A stretch of 64,000 nucleotides of DNA, taken from Lacipirellula parvula (GTDB lineage: Bacteria; Planctomycetota; Planctomycetia; Pirellulales; Lacipirellulaceae). The translations under genes were made by a program, and so were the position numbers. The DNA is taken from assembly GCF_009177095.1 (NCBI RefSeq), contig NZ_AP021861.1, positions 2,896,501-2,960,500 of the forward strand. The letters are read 5' to 3'. Below the pieces are notes generated by a model. The model saw only the letters and a program-made list of their open reading frames with translations, ran no database searches and had not been told where the DNA came from. Shown here one piece after another: positions 35,470-45,023 of this stretch (within the stretch, counting starts at the first letter, position 1; every line of letters begins with the position of its first letter).

Positions 35470-36549
35470 ATGAGCATCGCCATTGTTACCGGCTCGGCCG
35501 GACTGATCGGCTCGGAAGCCGCCCGTTATTTTGCCGAGAAGGGCATGGAAGTCGTCGGCGTCGACAACGACATGCGCCGTCGCTTCTTCGGCGACGAAGC
35601 CTCGACGCTTTGGAACCGCGACCGCCTACAAGCCGACCTCGGCCAGCGCTACGAGCATGCGTCGCTCGACATCCGCGACGATGAAGCGATTGAAGCGCTC
35701 TTCGCTCGTTACGGCAACGCGATCGAGCTGGTGATCCACACCGCCGCGCAGCCCTCGCATGATTGGGCCGCACGCGAGCCGAAGACCGATTTTTCGGTGA
35801 ACGCCAACGGCACGCTGAACCTGCTCGAAGCCGTGCGAAGCAACTGCCCCGACGCGACGTTTATCTTCACCTCGACGAACAAGGTCTACGGCGACGCCCC
35901 GAATCGCTTGCCGCTCATCGAGCAGGCGACCCGCTGGGAAATCGATCCGACGCACCAGTACGCCGACGGCATCGGCGAAGATTTTTCAATCGACCAATCG
36001 ATGCACAGCCTCTTCGGCGCCTCGAAGGTCGCGGCTGACATGCTCGTGCAGGAGTATGGCCGTTACTTCGGCATGAAGACTGTCTGTTTCCGCGGCGGAT
36101 GCCTCACCGGGCCGAGCCATTCCGGCACGCAGCTTCATGGGTTTCTCGCGTACCTGATGAAGTGCATCGTCACCGGCCGGGCCTACACGGTGTTCGGCTA
36201 CGGCGGCAAGCAAGTGCGCGACAACATCCACAGCCTCGACCTCATCCGCGCGTTCGAAGCGTTCCACGCGAATCCTCGCAGCGGCGCGGTCTACAACATC
36301 GGCGGCGGTCGCGAGAGCAACTGCTCGATGCTCGAAGCGATCGGCCTCTGCGAACAAATCTCCGGCCGCGAGGCCCAGTGGACCTACGCCGAAGAGAACC
36401 GCGCCGGCGATCACCAGTGGTGGATCAGCGGGTTGCAGCGGTTCAAGGCCGACTACGCCGGGTGGCGGTTGGAGTACGACGTCGCCGAGATCTTGCAAGA
36501 AATCTACGACGCCAACGTCGAACGCTGGACGGAGGCGGCCGTCGCATGA
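35470..36549 (+). CDS. NAD-dependent epimerase/dehydratase, CDP-paratose 2-epimerase-like
   Basis: 359 residues. Extended [20 protein letters not shown] Rossmann motif, [12 protein letters not shown], then [11 protein letters not shown] where the usual catalytic Tyr of YxxxK is Phe. [18 protein letters not shown] and [11 protein letters not shown] are typical of this epimerase group (tyvelose/CDP-paratose type). The Phe appears to belong to the subgroup and may mean a different proton relay. It makes a nucleotide-sugar for the cluster. The stop overlaps the next gene by ATGA. Confidence 0.85.
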   Translation: MSIAIVTGSAGLIGSEAARYFAEKGMEVVGVDNDMRRRFFGDEASTLWNRDRLQADLGQRYEHASLDIRDDEAIEALFARYGNAIELVIHTAAQPSHDWAAREPKTDFSVNANGTLNLLEAVRSNCPDATFIFTSTNKVYGDAPNRLPLIEQATRWEIDPTHQYADGIGEDFSIDQSMHSLFGASKVAADMLVQEYGRYFGMKTVCFRGGCLTGPSHSGTQLHGFLAYLMKCIVTGRAYTVFGYGGKQVRDNIHSLDLIRAFEAFHANPRSGAVYNIGGGRESNCSMLEAIGLCEQISGREAQWTYAEENRAGDHQWWISGLQRFKADYAGWRLEYDVAEILQEIYDANVERWTEAAVA

Positions 36550-37352
36550 TCGATCGCGGGAAGCACAATTTGCTCGGCGTGGGAATCGACGCCGTCGACT
36601 ACGACGGCGCGGTGAACCGCATTATCACGGCGGCGCGCGAGCGGCGGCCGCTGGCGGTGTCGGCGCTCGCCGTGCATGGCGTCATGACTGGCGTGCTCGA
36701 CGCTGAGCATCGCTATCGCCTCAACAAGCTCGACCTCGTCTGCCCCGACGGGCAGCCGGTGCGGTGGGGGCTCAATCTGCTCCATCGCGCAGGGCTCAAC
36801 GAACGCGTCTACGGCCCGCGGTTGATGCTAGAAGTTTGCGGCGCCGCGGCGGAGGCAGAACTACCGATCTTCTTGTTTGGCGGCGACGAAACGCTGCTGG
36901 CGACGCTCTCGCAGAGCTTGCTCGAACGTCACCCCGCGCTGCAGATCGCCGGCATGCGGTCGTCCAAGTTCCGCAAGCTCGACGCTGCCGAGTGGGACGA
37001 ACTAATGAGCGAGGTCCGCGACAGCGGCGCTCGCATCTTGTTCGTCGGGCTTGGCTGTCCGCGGCAGGAAGTCTTTGCGTTCGAAGCCCGCGAGGCGGTC
37101 TCGATGCCAACGCTCGCCGTCGGCGCCGCGTTCAACTTTCACAGCGGCCTGTTGCCGCAGGCCCCGCCGCTGATGCAGCGGTGGGGGCTTGAGTGGCTCT
37201 TCCGGCTCGTGCAAGAACCGCGTCGCTTGTGGCGTCGCTATGTGCTGCTCAATCCGGCGTACGTCACGTTGCTCGTCGCTCAGAAGCTCGGGCTACGGCG
37301 GTTTGATCGCGAGTCGCTCGATCCGCCCGAGAACAGCGTCCTTTACGGCTAA
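36546..37352 (+). CDS. WecG/TagA/CpsF-family glycosyltransferase
   Basis: 268 residues from the ATG at 36546. [49 protein letters not shown] and [16 protein letters not shown] are the family blocks (N-acetylmannosaminyltransferase type). It is usually the second transferase of a repeat unit. Confidence 0.92.
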   Translation: MIDRGKHNLLGVGIDAVDYDGAVNRIITAARERRPLAVSALAVHGVMTGVLDAEHRYRLNKLDLVCPDGQPVRWGLNLLHRAGLNERVYGPRLMLEVCGAAAEAELPIFLFGGDETLLATLSQSLLERHPALQIAGMRSSKFRKLDAAEWDELMSEVRDSGARILFVGLGCPRQEVFAFEAREAVSMPTLAVGAAFNFHSGLLPQAPPLMQRWGLEWLFRLVQEPRRLWRRYVLLNPAYVTLLVAQKLGLRRFDRESLDPPENSVLYG

Positions 37353-37399
37353 CCTTTTCACCCTAGCGACCGCACTCGCCTCCGAAGTTTTCAGATTCA

Positions 37400-38269
37400 A
37401 TGCAGTCCTCACTAAACCAGCATTCGAGTTCGACGTTGACGCCCGTGAGCGTCGTCGTGCCGATGTTCAACGAGCGCGAGTGCGTGGCCAGCCTTATGGC
37501 GTCGCTCGCTGGCGTCGAAGCGCAGTTGGGTGATCGCTATGCGTTCGAGTTCGTGCTGGTCGACGACGGTAGCCGCGATGAGACGGTCGCGCTGTTGAAC
37601 GCTGCGATCGCCGGCCGGCCGAACTACCGGCTCATCGAGCATGGCGTCAATCGCGGCATCGGCGCCGCGATCGGCACCGGCATCGCTGCGGCGTCGCACG
37701 AGTTCGTCGTCTCGATGGATTGCGACGGTTCGTACGATCCGCTCCTCATGGGCGAGTTGCTGCCGCTGCTCGCCGACAGGGTCGATCTCGTCACCGCCTC
37801 GCCGTACCACCGAGCCGGCGGAGTCGAGAACGTCCCGCTCTGGCGGCTACGGCTCTCGCGACTCGCCTCGCAACTGTATGGTTTGGCCTGCCGTCACAAG
37901 CTTTCGTGCTACACGAGTTGCTTCCGCGTCTATCGTCGCTCGGCCGTCGTCAACCTGCAGCTCGAGAACCCCGGCTTTGTCGGCGTCGCCGAGTTGCTCT
38001 GCCAAGTACTGCACCAGGGCGGCGTCGTTGTCGAGCATCCCGCCATGCTGCGGTCGCGCGTCGCCGGGCATTCGAAGATGCGGGTCGTCCGCGCGTCGCT
38101 GGGGCACCTCCGGCTGATCGGAAAGGTCGTTGCCGCCCGCTTCGGCTCGGCCGAGAACGCTCCGATGGGCGTCGCGAAGCATGCAGATCAGACGCTCCAT
38201 CAACTCCGAGAAACTACAACGTCCGATAGTCACACCACCGAAGAAACCCCAGCCGTCCAGCTTGCCTGA
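37400..38269 (+). CDS. Family 2 glycosyltransferase (dolichyl-phosphate mannose synthase-like)
   Basis: 289 residues. VSVVVPMFNERECVASL, VLVDDGSRDET and VSMDCDGSYDP with the DxD give a DPM1-like GT-A enzyme; no C-terminal membrane helices, unlike many DPM-like proteins. It may charge undecaprenyl phosphate with a sugar used by the GT39 protein at 45024. Confidence 0.87.
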   Translation: MQSSLNQHSSSTLTPVSVVVPMFNERECVASLMASLAGVEAQLGDRYAFEFVLVDDGSRDETVALLNAAIAGRPNYRLIEHGVNRGIGAAIGTGIAAASHEFVVSMDCDGSYDPLLMGELLPLLADRVDLVTASPYHRAGGVENVPLWRLRLSRLASQLYGLACRHKLSCYTSCFRVYRRSAVVNLQLENPGFVGVAELLCQVLHQGGVVVEHPAMLRSRVAGHSKMRVVRASLGHLRLIGKVVAARFGSAENAPMGVAKHADQTLHQLRETTTSDSHTTEETPAVQLA

Positions 38270-38327
38270 CGGTTTCTGTTCAATTTGCATCTCTGATTCA
38301 CCTCTTTTGACACCAGGAACCAGATTC

Positions 38328-39563
38328 GTGGCCACCGACCTGAAAGCTCCTCTCGAAAAGATTCAACTCCCCTCCGATCAAGACGCGACCGGTCGCGAGC
38401 TCGGCGACGACGAAATGGTCGCGCTCGCCGAAGCGATCGAAAGCGGCACGCTGACGAGCACCAAAGGCAAGTTCGTCAAGCGACTCGAAGAAGAGTTCGC
38501 CGCCTACATGGGCGTCGAATCGGCCTACGCCTGCTCGCACGGCACCGCGGCGCTCCACACGGCGCTCGCCGCGATCGATCCCGAGCCGGGCGACGAAGTG
38601 ATCACCACCGCGATCACCGACATGGGCGCCCTCACGCCGATTCTCTACCAGTCGGCGATCCCCGTCTTCGCCGACGTCGATCCGCTTACCTACAACCTCA
38701 CCGCCGAAACGATCGAGAAGGCGATCAGCCCGAAGACCAAAGCGATCATGGTCACTCACCTCTTCGGCAATCCGGCGCGGATGGGCGAGATCATGGAACT
38801 CGCCCGCAGCCGCAACATTCCGGTGATCGAAGACTGTGCGCAGGCCTTCGGAGCTGAACTCGACGGCGTGAAAGTCGGCGCCTGGGGCGACATCGGCTGC
38901 TTCAGCCTCCAACAAGGCAAGCACATCACCACTGGCGAGGGTGGCATCGTCACCTCGAACGATCCCGACCTGGCCCGGCGCATGTACTTGTTCATCAACA
39001 AGGCCTGGGGGTACGGCGATGCGAAGCCGGACCACTACTTCCTGGCACTCAACTACCGCATGAACGAGCTGACTGGCGCCGTCGCGGTTGCCCAGATGCA
39101 AAAGCTTGGCGACTTCGTCGAACGCCGCACGCGGATGGCGGCGCAGCTTACCGCTGGCTTGTCGGATCTACCCGGTCTTAGCACGCCGGCGGTCGACGCC
39201 AACGCGAAGCACACTTACTGGAAGTACTGTCTCCGCGTTGACGGCGACAAGTTCGAAGGAGGTATCGACGGTCTGGCGAAGGGGCTCCGCGAACGCGACA
39301 TCCTGTGCGCACCGCGTTACATCCAGAAGCCGGCGTTCGAATGCCAGGTGATCCGCGATCAGCGGACGTTTGGCAACAGCCGATTCCCCTTCACGCTGGC
39401 TCGGCCGGAAGCGGTCGACTACAGCCGCGACAAGTTCCCGGGCACCTACGAAGCGCTCGCTTCGGTCTTGGTCTTGCCGCTGAACGAGAAGTACACCGAT
39501 CAGCACGTCAATTACGTCATCGACTCGATTCGCGACGCCGCGACTCAACTCTTCAAGGGCTAA
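38328..39563 (+). CDS. DegT/DnrJ/EryC1/StrS PLP aminotransferase (WbpE-like)
   Basis: 411 residues from the GTG at 38328; the open frame before it has no coding character. GTLTSTKGKFVKRLEEEFA, CSHGTAALHTALAAIDPE and the PLP Lys198 in SLQQGKHITTGEGG identify the family. It converts a keto-sugar nucleotide into an amino-sugar. With the next two genes it resembles the WbpE-B-D set. Confidence 0.92.
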   Translation: MATDLKAPLEKIQLPSDQDATGRELGDDEMVALAEAIESGTLTSTKGKFVKRLEEEFAAYMGVESAYACSHGTAALHTALAAIDPEPGDEVITTAITDMGALTPILYQSAIPVFADVDPLTYNLTAETIEKAISPKTKAIMVTHLFGNPARMGEIMELARSRNIPVIEDCAQAFGAELDGVKVGAWGDIGCFSLQQGKHITTGEGGIVTSNDPDLARRMYLFINKAWGYGDAKPDHYFLALNYRMNELTGAVAVAQMQKLGDFVERRTRMAAQLTAGLSDLPGLSTPAVDANAKHTYWKYCLRVDGDKFEGGIDGLAKGLRERDILCAPRYIQKPAFECQVIRDQRTFGNSRFPFTLARPEAVDYSRDKFPGTYEALASVLVLPLNEKYTDQHVNYVIDSIRDAATQLFKG

Positions 39564-39568
39564 CATCC

Positions 39569-40582
39569 ATGAGCAACTCCCAAGAACCAGTCCGATTCGG
39601 CTTGGTCGGCGCCGGCGCCATCGCGCAGGCGTACGCCCAGGCCTTCACGCAAACCACCGCGGCCAAATTGGTCGCGGTGGCCGACTCGCGCCGTGAAGCG
39701 GCCGAGAAAATGGCCGACGCCGCTCAGTGTCAGGCGTTTACCGACGCCGAGTCGATGGCCGACGCCGTCGAACTCGACGCGGTCCTCGTCTGCACGCCGC
39801 CGTCGACGCATCGCGAAATTTGCTGTGCGTTGCTGGAGCGCGGCATTCACGTGCTGTGCGAAAAGCCGCTCGCCATTTCGAGCGTCGATGCGGAAGCGAT
39901 GATCGCCGCCGCCGAGGCCCGCGGTCTGCATTTCACGATGGCGTCGAAGTTCCGCTACGTCGCCGATGTGCAAAAGGCGAAGGAGCTGATCGCCAACGGC
40001 ACGATCGGCGAGGTGGTGCTGTTCGAGAATGTCTTCACCGGCCGCGTCGACATGAGCACTCGCTGGAACTCGAACCCCGAGATCGCCGGCGGCGGCGTGC
40101 TGATCGACAACGGTACCCACTCGGTCGACGTCGCCCGCTTCTGCCTCGGCGAACTTGCCGAGGTGCAGGCGATGGAAGGGAATCGCATCCAACTGCTGCC
40201 GGTCGAAGATACGGCGAAGATGTTTATCCGCAGCCGCAAGGGCGTCCTCGGCAGCATCGACTTGTCGTGGAGCGTTAGCAAGGAGCTGCCCTACTTCATC
40301 GCCGTCTACGGTAGCGAAGGGACGATCCTCGTCGGTTGGCGGGAATCGAAGTTCCGCCGCGCCGGCGACGCCGAGTGGACGGTCTTCGGCGCCGGTTACG
40401 ACAAGTTCGCGGCGTTCCGCGGGCAGATCGAAAACTTCGCCGGCGTCGTCCGCGGCGAAGAATCGCTCGTCGTCACGCCCGAGGATGCGCTGGCGTCGGT
40501 GCAGGTGATCGAAGCTGCGTACCGTTCGCTGGCGCGCGGCGCTTGGGAGCCAATCACGGAACCGACCGCTGAACTGGCGTAG
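39569..40582 (+). CDS. Gfo/Idh/MocA oxidoreductase (WbpB-like)
   Basis: 337 residues. FGLVGAGAIAQAYAQAF Rossmann start, then VLVCTPPSTHREICC and LCEKPLAIS (the E-K-P catalytic Lys region), with the C-terminal GFO/IDH fold. The neighbour trio DegT-GFO-acyltransferase matches the route to UDP-2,3-diacetamido-sugars, in which WbpB-type enzymes oxidise C3. Pathway is inference from context. Confidence 0.9.
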   Translation: MSNSQEPVRFGLVGAGAIAQAYAQAFTQTTAAKLVAVADSRREAAEKMADAAQCQAFTDAESMADAVELDAVLVCTPPSTHREICCALLERGIHVLCEKPLAISSVDAEAMIAAAEARGLHFTMASKFRYVADVQKAKELIANGTIGEVVLFENVFTGRVDMSTRWNSNPEIAGGGVLIDNGTHSVDVARFCLGELAEVQAMEGNRIQLLPVEDTAKMFIRSRKGVLGSIDLSWSVSKELPYFIAVYGSEGTILVGWRESKFRRAGDAEWTVFGAGYDKFAAFRGQIENFAGVVRGEESLVVTPEDALASVQVIEAAYRSLARGAWEPITEPTAELA

Positions 40583-40602
40583 CGCGTTGACGATTTGAAT
40601 TG

Positions 40603-40778
40603 AACCGCCAAGGACGCCAAGGTACGCCAAGGAAATGCGGGAACAGATACAAGAACATGGAACCGCCGATAGACGCCGATGAACGCAGATAGTTCTTCAT
40701 CAGCGTTTATCTGCGTTCATCAGCGGTTCCAGAATTGATTTTGTATTTACTTGGCGAACCTTGGCGTCCTTGGCGGTT
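40603..40778. repeat. Nested word-repeat hairpins (CGCCAAGG outer, CGCCGAT inner)
   Basis: Outer arms 40603-40632 and 40750-40778: three copies of a 10-nt word (CCGCCAAGGA, CGCCAAGGTA, CGCCAAGGAA-like), mirrored. Inner arms 40659-40690 and 40699-40730: words CCGCCGATAG, ACGCCGATGA, ACGCAGAT, mirrored. One element has been inserted in or formed inside the other. It fills the 234-nt gap between two polysaccharide genes. Confidence 0.9.
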
Positions 40779-40816
40779 AGTCTTCTGCATTACAACCCGA
40801 TTTAACTGAGCCGATC

Positions 40817-41470
40817 ATGGCCACTGCTCCAGACGTTCGCATTCACCCCACCGCCATCATCGAGGCTGGCGTGCAGCTTGGTCGCGGGACGAGCGTGTGG
40901 GATAACGTCCACATTCGTCGCGATACCCAGCTCGGCGAAGAGTGCATCGTGGGCGAGAAGACCCACATCGCCTACGAAGTTCGCATCGGCCATCGGGTGA
41001 AGATCAACGCAATGGTCTACATCTGCTACGGCGTGACGATCGAAGACGGCGTGATGATTTCCGCGGGGACGATTTTTACCAACGACGTCTTCCCGCGGGC
41101 AACGACGCCCGACCTCTCGCAGCTTCGCTCATCCGATCCAGACGAAGAGACGCGCGAGACGCTCGTCGACGCCGGCGCGACGATTGGCGCCGGTTGCACG
41201 ATCGGCAGCAACCTGCGAATCGGCCGGTTCGCGATGGTCGGCATGGGAAGCGTCGTCACGCGCAGCGTTCCCGATTTTCATTTGGTCGTCGGCAATCCGG
41301 CCCGCTCTGTCGGTGCCGTTTGCCGTTGCGGGCATCCGATCGCTCGTTGGCAAGCCGGGGAAACGCCGCTCGACGCGGACGTGACGTGCCAGAAATGCGA
41401 ATCGCTCTATCGCATTGAGGCCGGGGTCGTCAACGAACTCGCCCCTCAACCCGCGGCGGTGAACGCATGA
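40817..41470 (+). CDS. Left-handed beta-helix N-acyltransferase (WbpD-like) with a zinc-ribbon tail
   Basis: 217 residues. Hexapeptide repeats from the start (AIIEAGVQLGRGTSVWDNV, IGHRVKINAMVYI) and a second block at AGATIGAGCTIGSNLRIG. The C-terminus has CRCGHP and, about 24 residues later, CQKC, which could bind zinc. It probably acetylates the amino-sugar made by the aminotransferase. The next gene starts with ATGA overlap. Confidence 0.88.
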   Translation: MATAPDVRIHPTAIIEAGVQLGRGTSVWDNVHIRRDTQLGEECIVGEKTHIAYEVRIGHRVKINAMVYICYGVTIEDGVMISAGTIFTNDVFPRATTPDLSQLRSSDPDEETRETLVDAGATIGAGCTIGSNLRIGRFAMVGMGSVVTRSVPDFHLVVGNPARSVGAVCRCGHPIARWQAGETPLDADVTCQKCESLYRIEAGVVNELAPQPAAVNA

Positions 41471-42966
41471 CGCAGGTCGTTGAATCACCGAGTTTGCGCT
41501 GGGCGGTCGTCGGCGGCGGCATGCTGGGGCTAACGCTTGCGCACCGCTTGCAGCAAGCGGGCCAGCAGGTGACGCTGCTCGAAGCGGGCTCGGAGATTGG
41601 CGGTCTCGCCGGCGCCTGGCAAATCGGCGATGCGACCTGGGATCGTCACTATCACGTGACGCTCCTCTCCGACCTGCGGCTCCGCGGGCTGTTGAAAGAG
41701 CTCGACCTCGAAGCCGACATGCGGTGGGTCGAAACCCGCACCGGTTTTTACACCGACGGGCAGCTTTACTCGATGTCGAACACCATCGAGTTCCTTCGCT
41801 TCCCGCCGCTCGGGCTGATCGACAAGCTGCGACTTGGCGCGACGATCTTCATGGCTTCCCGCCGCAAGGATTGGCAAGCGCTCGAGCGGATCCACGTAGC
41901 CAACTGGCTGCGACGTTGGTCCGGCAGCCGCACGTTCAACAAGATTTGGTTGCCGCTGCTCAAGGCAAAGCTCGGCGAGTGCTATCGCCGCACGTCGGCG
42001 TCGTTCATCTGGGCGACGATCGCGCGGATGTACGCCGCCCGCCAGAGCGGCCTCAAGAAGGAAATGTTCGGCTATGTCTCCGGCGGCTACGCGACGATCT
42101 TGCAGCGGTTTGCCGAGTCGCTGTCGGCGGCCGGCGTGACGTTGCAAACGAACGCCGCGGTCTCGCGCGTCGCCGTGGAAGACGATGGCACGGTGACCGT
42201 CCATTCGAATGCAGGCGAGCAGCAGTTCGATCGAGTCGTCCTCACGGCGCCGTCGCCGATCATCGCGAAGCTTTGCCCGCAGCTCGGCGCCGATGAACGC
42301 GAGCGGCATGAAGCGATCGAGTACCTCGGCATCGTTTGCGCGTCGGTGCTGCTGAAGCGGCCGCTCGCCAGCTACTACGTAACGAACATTACCGACGAGG
42401 GGCTGCCGTTCACCGCGGTGATCGAGATGACGACCCTCGTCGATCCGGCGGAACTTGGCGGTCACTCGCTCGCCTACCTGCCGCGATATGCGGCCGCCGA
42501 TGACGAAATCTGGACGCTTGGTGACGCCGAGATTGAAGAGCGTTTTCTCGCGGGGCTGGAGCGGATGTACCCCGGCTTCACCCGCGACGACGTGGCGGCG
42601 TTTCGCATCTCGCGGGCCCGCCACGTGATGGCGTTGCCGACGCTCGAATACTCGACGCAGCTCCCGCCGCTGCAAACGGCCTTGCCGGGCGTGTTCGCGG
42701 TCAACTCGACGCACATCGTCAAGGGAACGCTCAACGTCAACGAGGTCGTCACGCTCGCCGAGACGGCTCTCCGCGATGTGCTGCTACCGTCGACAGAAGT
42801 TCTGTGGGAGGGGTCTCCGACCTCGAAGCCGGTAAGCGAGCCGACCCGCGCGTGGAGTGAAGTCGAACTCGGCGTCGGAGACGCCTCCCACAAACAATCG
42901 CATGCCCACGCGTCGGCGGACGCCGGCCACACGCCTGAGCCGCTGCAATGCGAGGGCTCCCGATGA
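41467..42966 (+). CDS. FAD-dependent oxidoreductase (amine oxidase/UGM-like), C-terminus extended by a repeat
   Basis: 499 residues. Start VVGGGMLGLTLAHRLQQAG with GxGxxG-type FAD motif and LLEAGSEIGGLAGAWQ; the rest is the protoporphyrinogen/amine oxidase-like fold, ending near HIVKGTLNVNEVVTLAE. The last about 55 residues (from roughly 445) are encoded by an inverted pair of the GGCGTCTCCGACGCC repeat and a GC-rich spacer, so they are probably not part of the ancestral protein. Its role in the cluster could be ring contraction or desaturation of a sugar, or lipid modification. ATGA overlap at both ends. Confidence 0.85.
   Translation: MTQVVESPSLRWAVVGGGMLGLTLAHRLQQAGQQVTLLEAGSEIGGLAGAWQIGDATWDRHYHVTLLSDLRLRGLLKELDLEADMRWVETRTGFYTDGQLYSMSNTIEFLRFPPLGLIDKLRLGATIFMASRRKDWQALERIHVANWLRRWSGSRTFNKIWLPLLKAKLGECYRRTSASFIWATIARMYAARQSGLKKEMFGYVSGGYATILQRFAESLSAAGVTLQTNAAVSRVAVEDDGTVTVHSNAGEQQFDRVVLTAPSPIIAKLCPQLGADERERHEAIEYLGIVCASVLLKRPLASYYVTNITDEGLPFTAVIEMTTLVDPAELGGHSLAYLPRYAAADDEIWTLGDAEIEERFLAGLERMYPGFTRDDVAAFRISRARHVMALPTLEYSTQLPPLQTALPGVFAVNSTHIVKGTLNVNEVVTLAETALRDVLLPSTEVLWEGSPTSKPVSEPTRAWSEVELGVGDASHKQSHAHASADAGHTPEPLQCEGSR
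42803..42892. repeat. Inverted pair of the GGCGTCTCCGACGCC repeat inside a CDS
   Basis: Left unit 42803-42827 (TGTGGGAGGGGTCTCC) and right unit 42869-42892, the reverse complement of the unit at 12912 and 20205. Both lie in the 3' end of the oxidoreductase gene and are translated as LWEGSPTSK and LGVGDASHK. Confidence 0.8.
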
Positions 42967-43955
42967 GCAAAGAAAAACCACTCGCGAGCTTGTCGCTCGA
43001 TCTTGATAACCAGTGGTCTTACATGAAGACCCATGGCGATGCGGGGTGGGAGGCGTTTCCCAGCTACCTCGACATTGTCGTGCCGCGCGTGCTCAAGTTG
43101 CTTGATCGCCGCAACTTGAAGATCACCTTCTTCGTCGTCGGGCAAGACGCCGCGCTCGAGCAAAATCGCGCGGCGCTGCAGTCGATCGCCGACGCCGGGC
43201 ATGAAGTCGGTAATCACTCGTTCCATCATGAGCCGTGGCTCCACCTCTACTCGCCGGAGCAGATTGCCGAGGAACTTGGCGCCGCCGAGGAGGCGATCGC
43301 CGCGGCGACCGGCGCGCGGCCGACCGGCTTCCGCGGCCCCGGTTTTAGTTTTTCGCCCGACGTGCTCGCCGAACTCGCTCGCCGCGACTACGACTACGAC
43401 GCCTCGACCTTCCCGACGTTCCTTGGGCCGATCGCGCGACTCTACTACTTCTTCACCAGCAGTCTCTCGCGTGAGGAGATGGCCGACCGTAAGCAGTTGT
43501 TCGGCAAATTCTCGGAAGGGTTTCGCTCACTCAAGCCATATGTTTGGCGGGAGTTCTCGCGGCCGCTGATCGAGATCCCCGTGACGACGATGCCGATCTT
43601 CAAGCTGCCGATCCATGTGAGTTACCTGCTCTACCTCGGGCAGTATTCGCCGGCGCTCGCGGCGTTTTACTTTCGGCTGGCGCTCACGCTCTGCCGTGTC
43701 ATGCGGGTCGAGCCGTCGATCTTGTTGCATCCGCTCGACTTCCTTGGCTGCGACGATGTGAGCGAGCTGTCGTTCTTCCCGGCGATGGGGCTACCAGCGG
43801 CGCGGAAGCTCGCCATTGCCGAGCGGGCGATCGATCAACTCGCCGCCAGTTATGAGATCATCACGATGGAGCAGCATGCCGCGGCGATTCGCCGGCGGCT
43901 GGGAGTTCGCGAGGAACGCGAAGCGTCGTCGCCTCGAATCCCCGCCACCGTCTAG
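42963..43955 (+). CDS. Polysaccharide deacetylase (NodB-type)
   Basis: 330 residues from the ATG at 42963, overlapping the previous stop by ATGA. NodB motifs: LSLDLDNQW (motif 1), FFVVGQDAAL, GHEVGNHSFHHEPW (motif 2, metal His pair), TGFRGPGFSFSP (motif 3). No signal peptide is apparent, so it may act in the cytoplasm on the lipid-linked unit. It removes N-acetyl groups. Confidence 0.9.
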   Translation: MSKEKPLASLSLDLDNQWSYMKTHGDAGWEAFPSYLDIVVPRVLKLLDRRNLKITFFVVGQDAALEQNRAALQSIADAGHEVGNHSFHHEPWLHLYSPEQIAEELGAAEEAIAAATGARPTGFRGPGFSFSPDVLAELARRDYDYDASTFPTFLGPIARLYYFFTSSLSREEMADRKQLFGKFSEGFRSLKPYVWREFSRPLIEIPVTTMPIFKLPIHVSYLLYLGQYSPALAAFYFRLALTLCRVMRVEPSILLHPLDFLGCDDVSELSFFPAMGLPAARKLAIAERAIDQLAASYEIITMEQHAAAIRRRLGVREEREASSPRIPATV

Positions 43956-43976
43956 ACCTGAAAGCTGCAGAGAGTC

Positions 43977-44993
43977 GTGAGCCGCATCCTCCGACGTTAC
44001 GTGCCGGGACACTTTCGCCAACCATGGCGGTTGGCTGGTCGGCTGCTGCAAACGCGCGATCCGGCCGCGTTCGCAGCGATGTCGTTCGCGGCGCTGGGGG
44101 TGGCGTTCTCGCCGTTAGATCTGCTGCTGTCGCTGCTCGAGTCGAACGGTCAGGGCGCCGTCGCCGGCGAAACGGGGCCGCTGCTGTTTATTTGCGGGGC
44201 GCCGCGCGTGGGGACGACGCTCGTTCACCAAACGCTGGTGAAGCACCTGCCGGTTAGCCATTTCACGAACCTGACGTCGCTCTTCCCGAGCGCGCCGATT
44301 GCGGCGACCCGGTTGTTCGGGCGCTTTCTTGGCGAGCCGGTGCGGGAGTACCGCAGCTTCTACGGCCGCACGACGCGGCTGTCGGGGCTCAACGATGCGC
44401 TCTACTTGTGGGACCGCTGGTTGGGACACGATCGGCTTGATCCCGAACCGCAGCTGACCGACGAGGCGGGCCGCGAAATGCGCGAGTTCTTCGTTGCTTG
44501 GCGGGGACTCACCGAGCGGCCGCTCGTTGCCAAGTGCAATCGGCTCAATGCGGCGGCGGCGACGGTGGCGGAAGCGTTGCCGCAGGCGCGGTTCATTTGC
44601 ATTGAGCGAGAGCCAGTGTGGCATGCCCAGTCGCTGCTACAAGCGCGGGCGATGATCACCGGCGATCCGCGGGCTCCGTACGGACTCACTGGCGAGGCCG
44701 GTGAGATTGCGGACGACCCGATCGCGAGCGTGGTAGAGCAGGTGCGGTTCCATCGCGCGCTCGCGGAGAAGCAGGAGCAACTTGTGGGGGCGGAGCGGTT
44801 TTGGCGCGTGCCGTACGAGGAGTTTTGCCGCGATCCGCGGGCGCTGCTCGGGCGTACGGCGGAGACGCTGTGGCCGGCGCACGCGCGGCCGCAGCTTCCG
44901 GCAGAGGTTGAGCCGCATCGGGTGGCGAATCGGCGGACTGTGGATGCGGAGACGTTCGAGCACATTGAGAAGTCTTTGGCGGAAGCGGCCTAG
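43977..44993 (+). CDS. PAPS-dependent sulfotransferase
   Basis: 338 residues, GTG start at 43977 with AGAG upstream. The PAPS 5'-phosphosulfate loop is FICGAPRVGTTLVHQTL, and RFICIEREPVWHAQS fits the 3'-phosphate loop of the sulfotransferase family. It probably decorates the polysaccharide with sulfate, a common trait of marine planctomycetes; this organism's habitat cannot be told. Confidence 0.88.
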   Translation: MSRILRRYVPGHFRQPWRLAGRLLQTRDPAAFAAMSFAALGVAFSPLDLLLSLLESNGQGAVAGETGPLLFICGAPRVGTTLVHQTLVKHLPVSHFTNLTSLFPSAPIAATRLFGRFLGEPVREYRSFYGRTTRLSGLNDALYLWDRWLGHDRLDPEPQLTDEAGREMREFFVAWRGLTERPLVAKCNRLNAAAATVAEALPQARFICIEREPVWHAQSLLQARAMITGDPRAPYGLTGEAGEIADDPIASVVEQVRFHRALAEKQEQLVGAERFWRVPYEEFCRDPRALLGRTAETLWPAHARPQLPAEVEPHRVANRRTVDAETFEHIEKSLAEAA

Positions 44994-45023
44994 TGCGGCG
45001 CGTGAGGCGGAGCGGCGGCAGTA

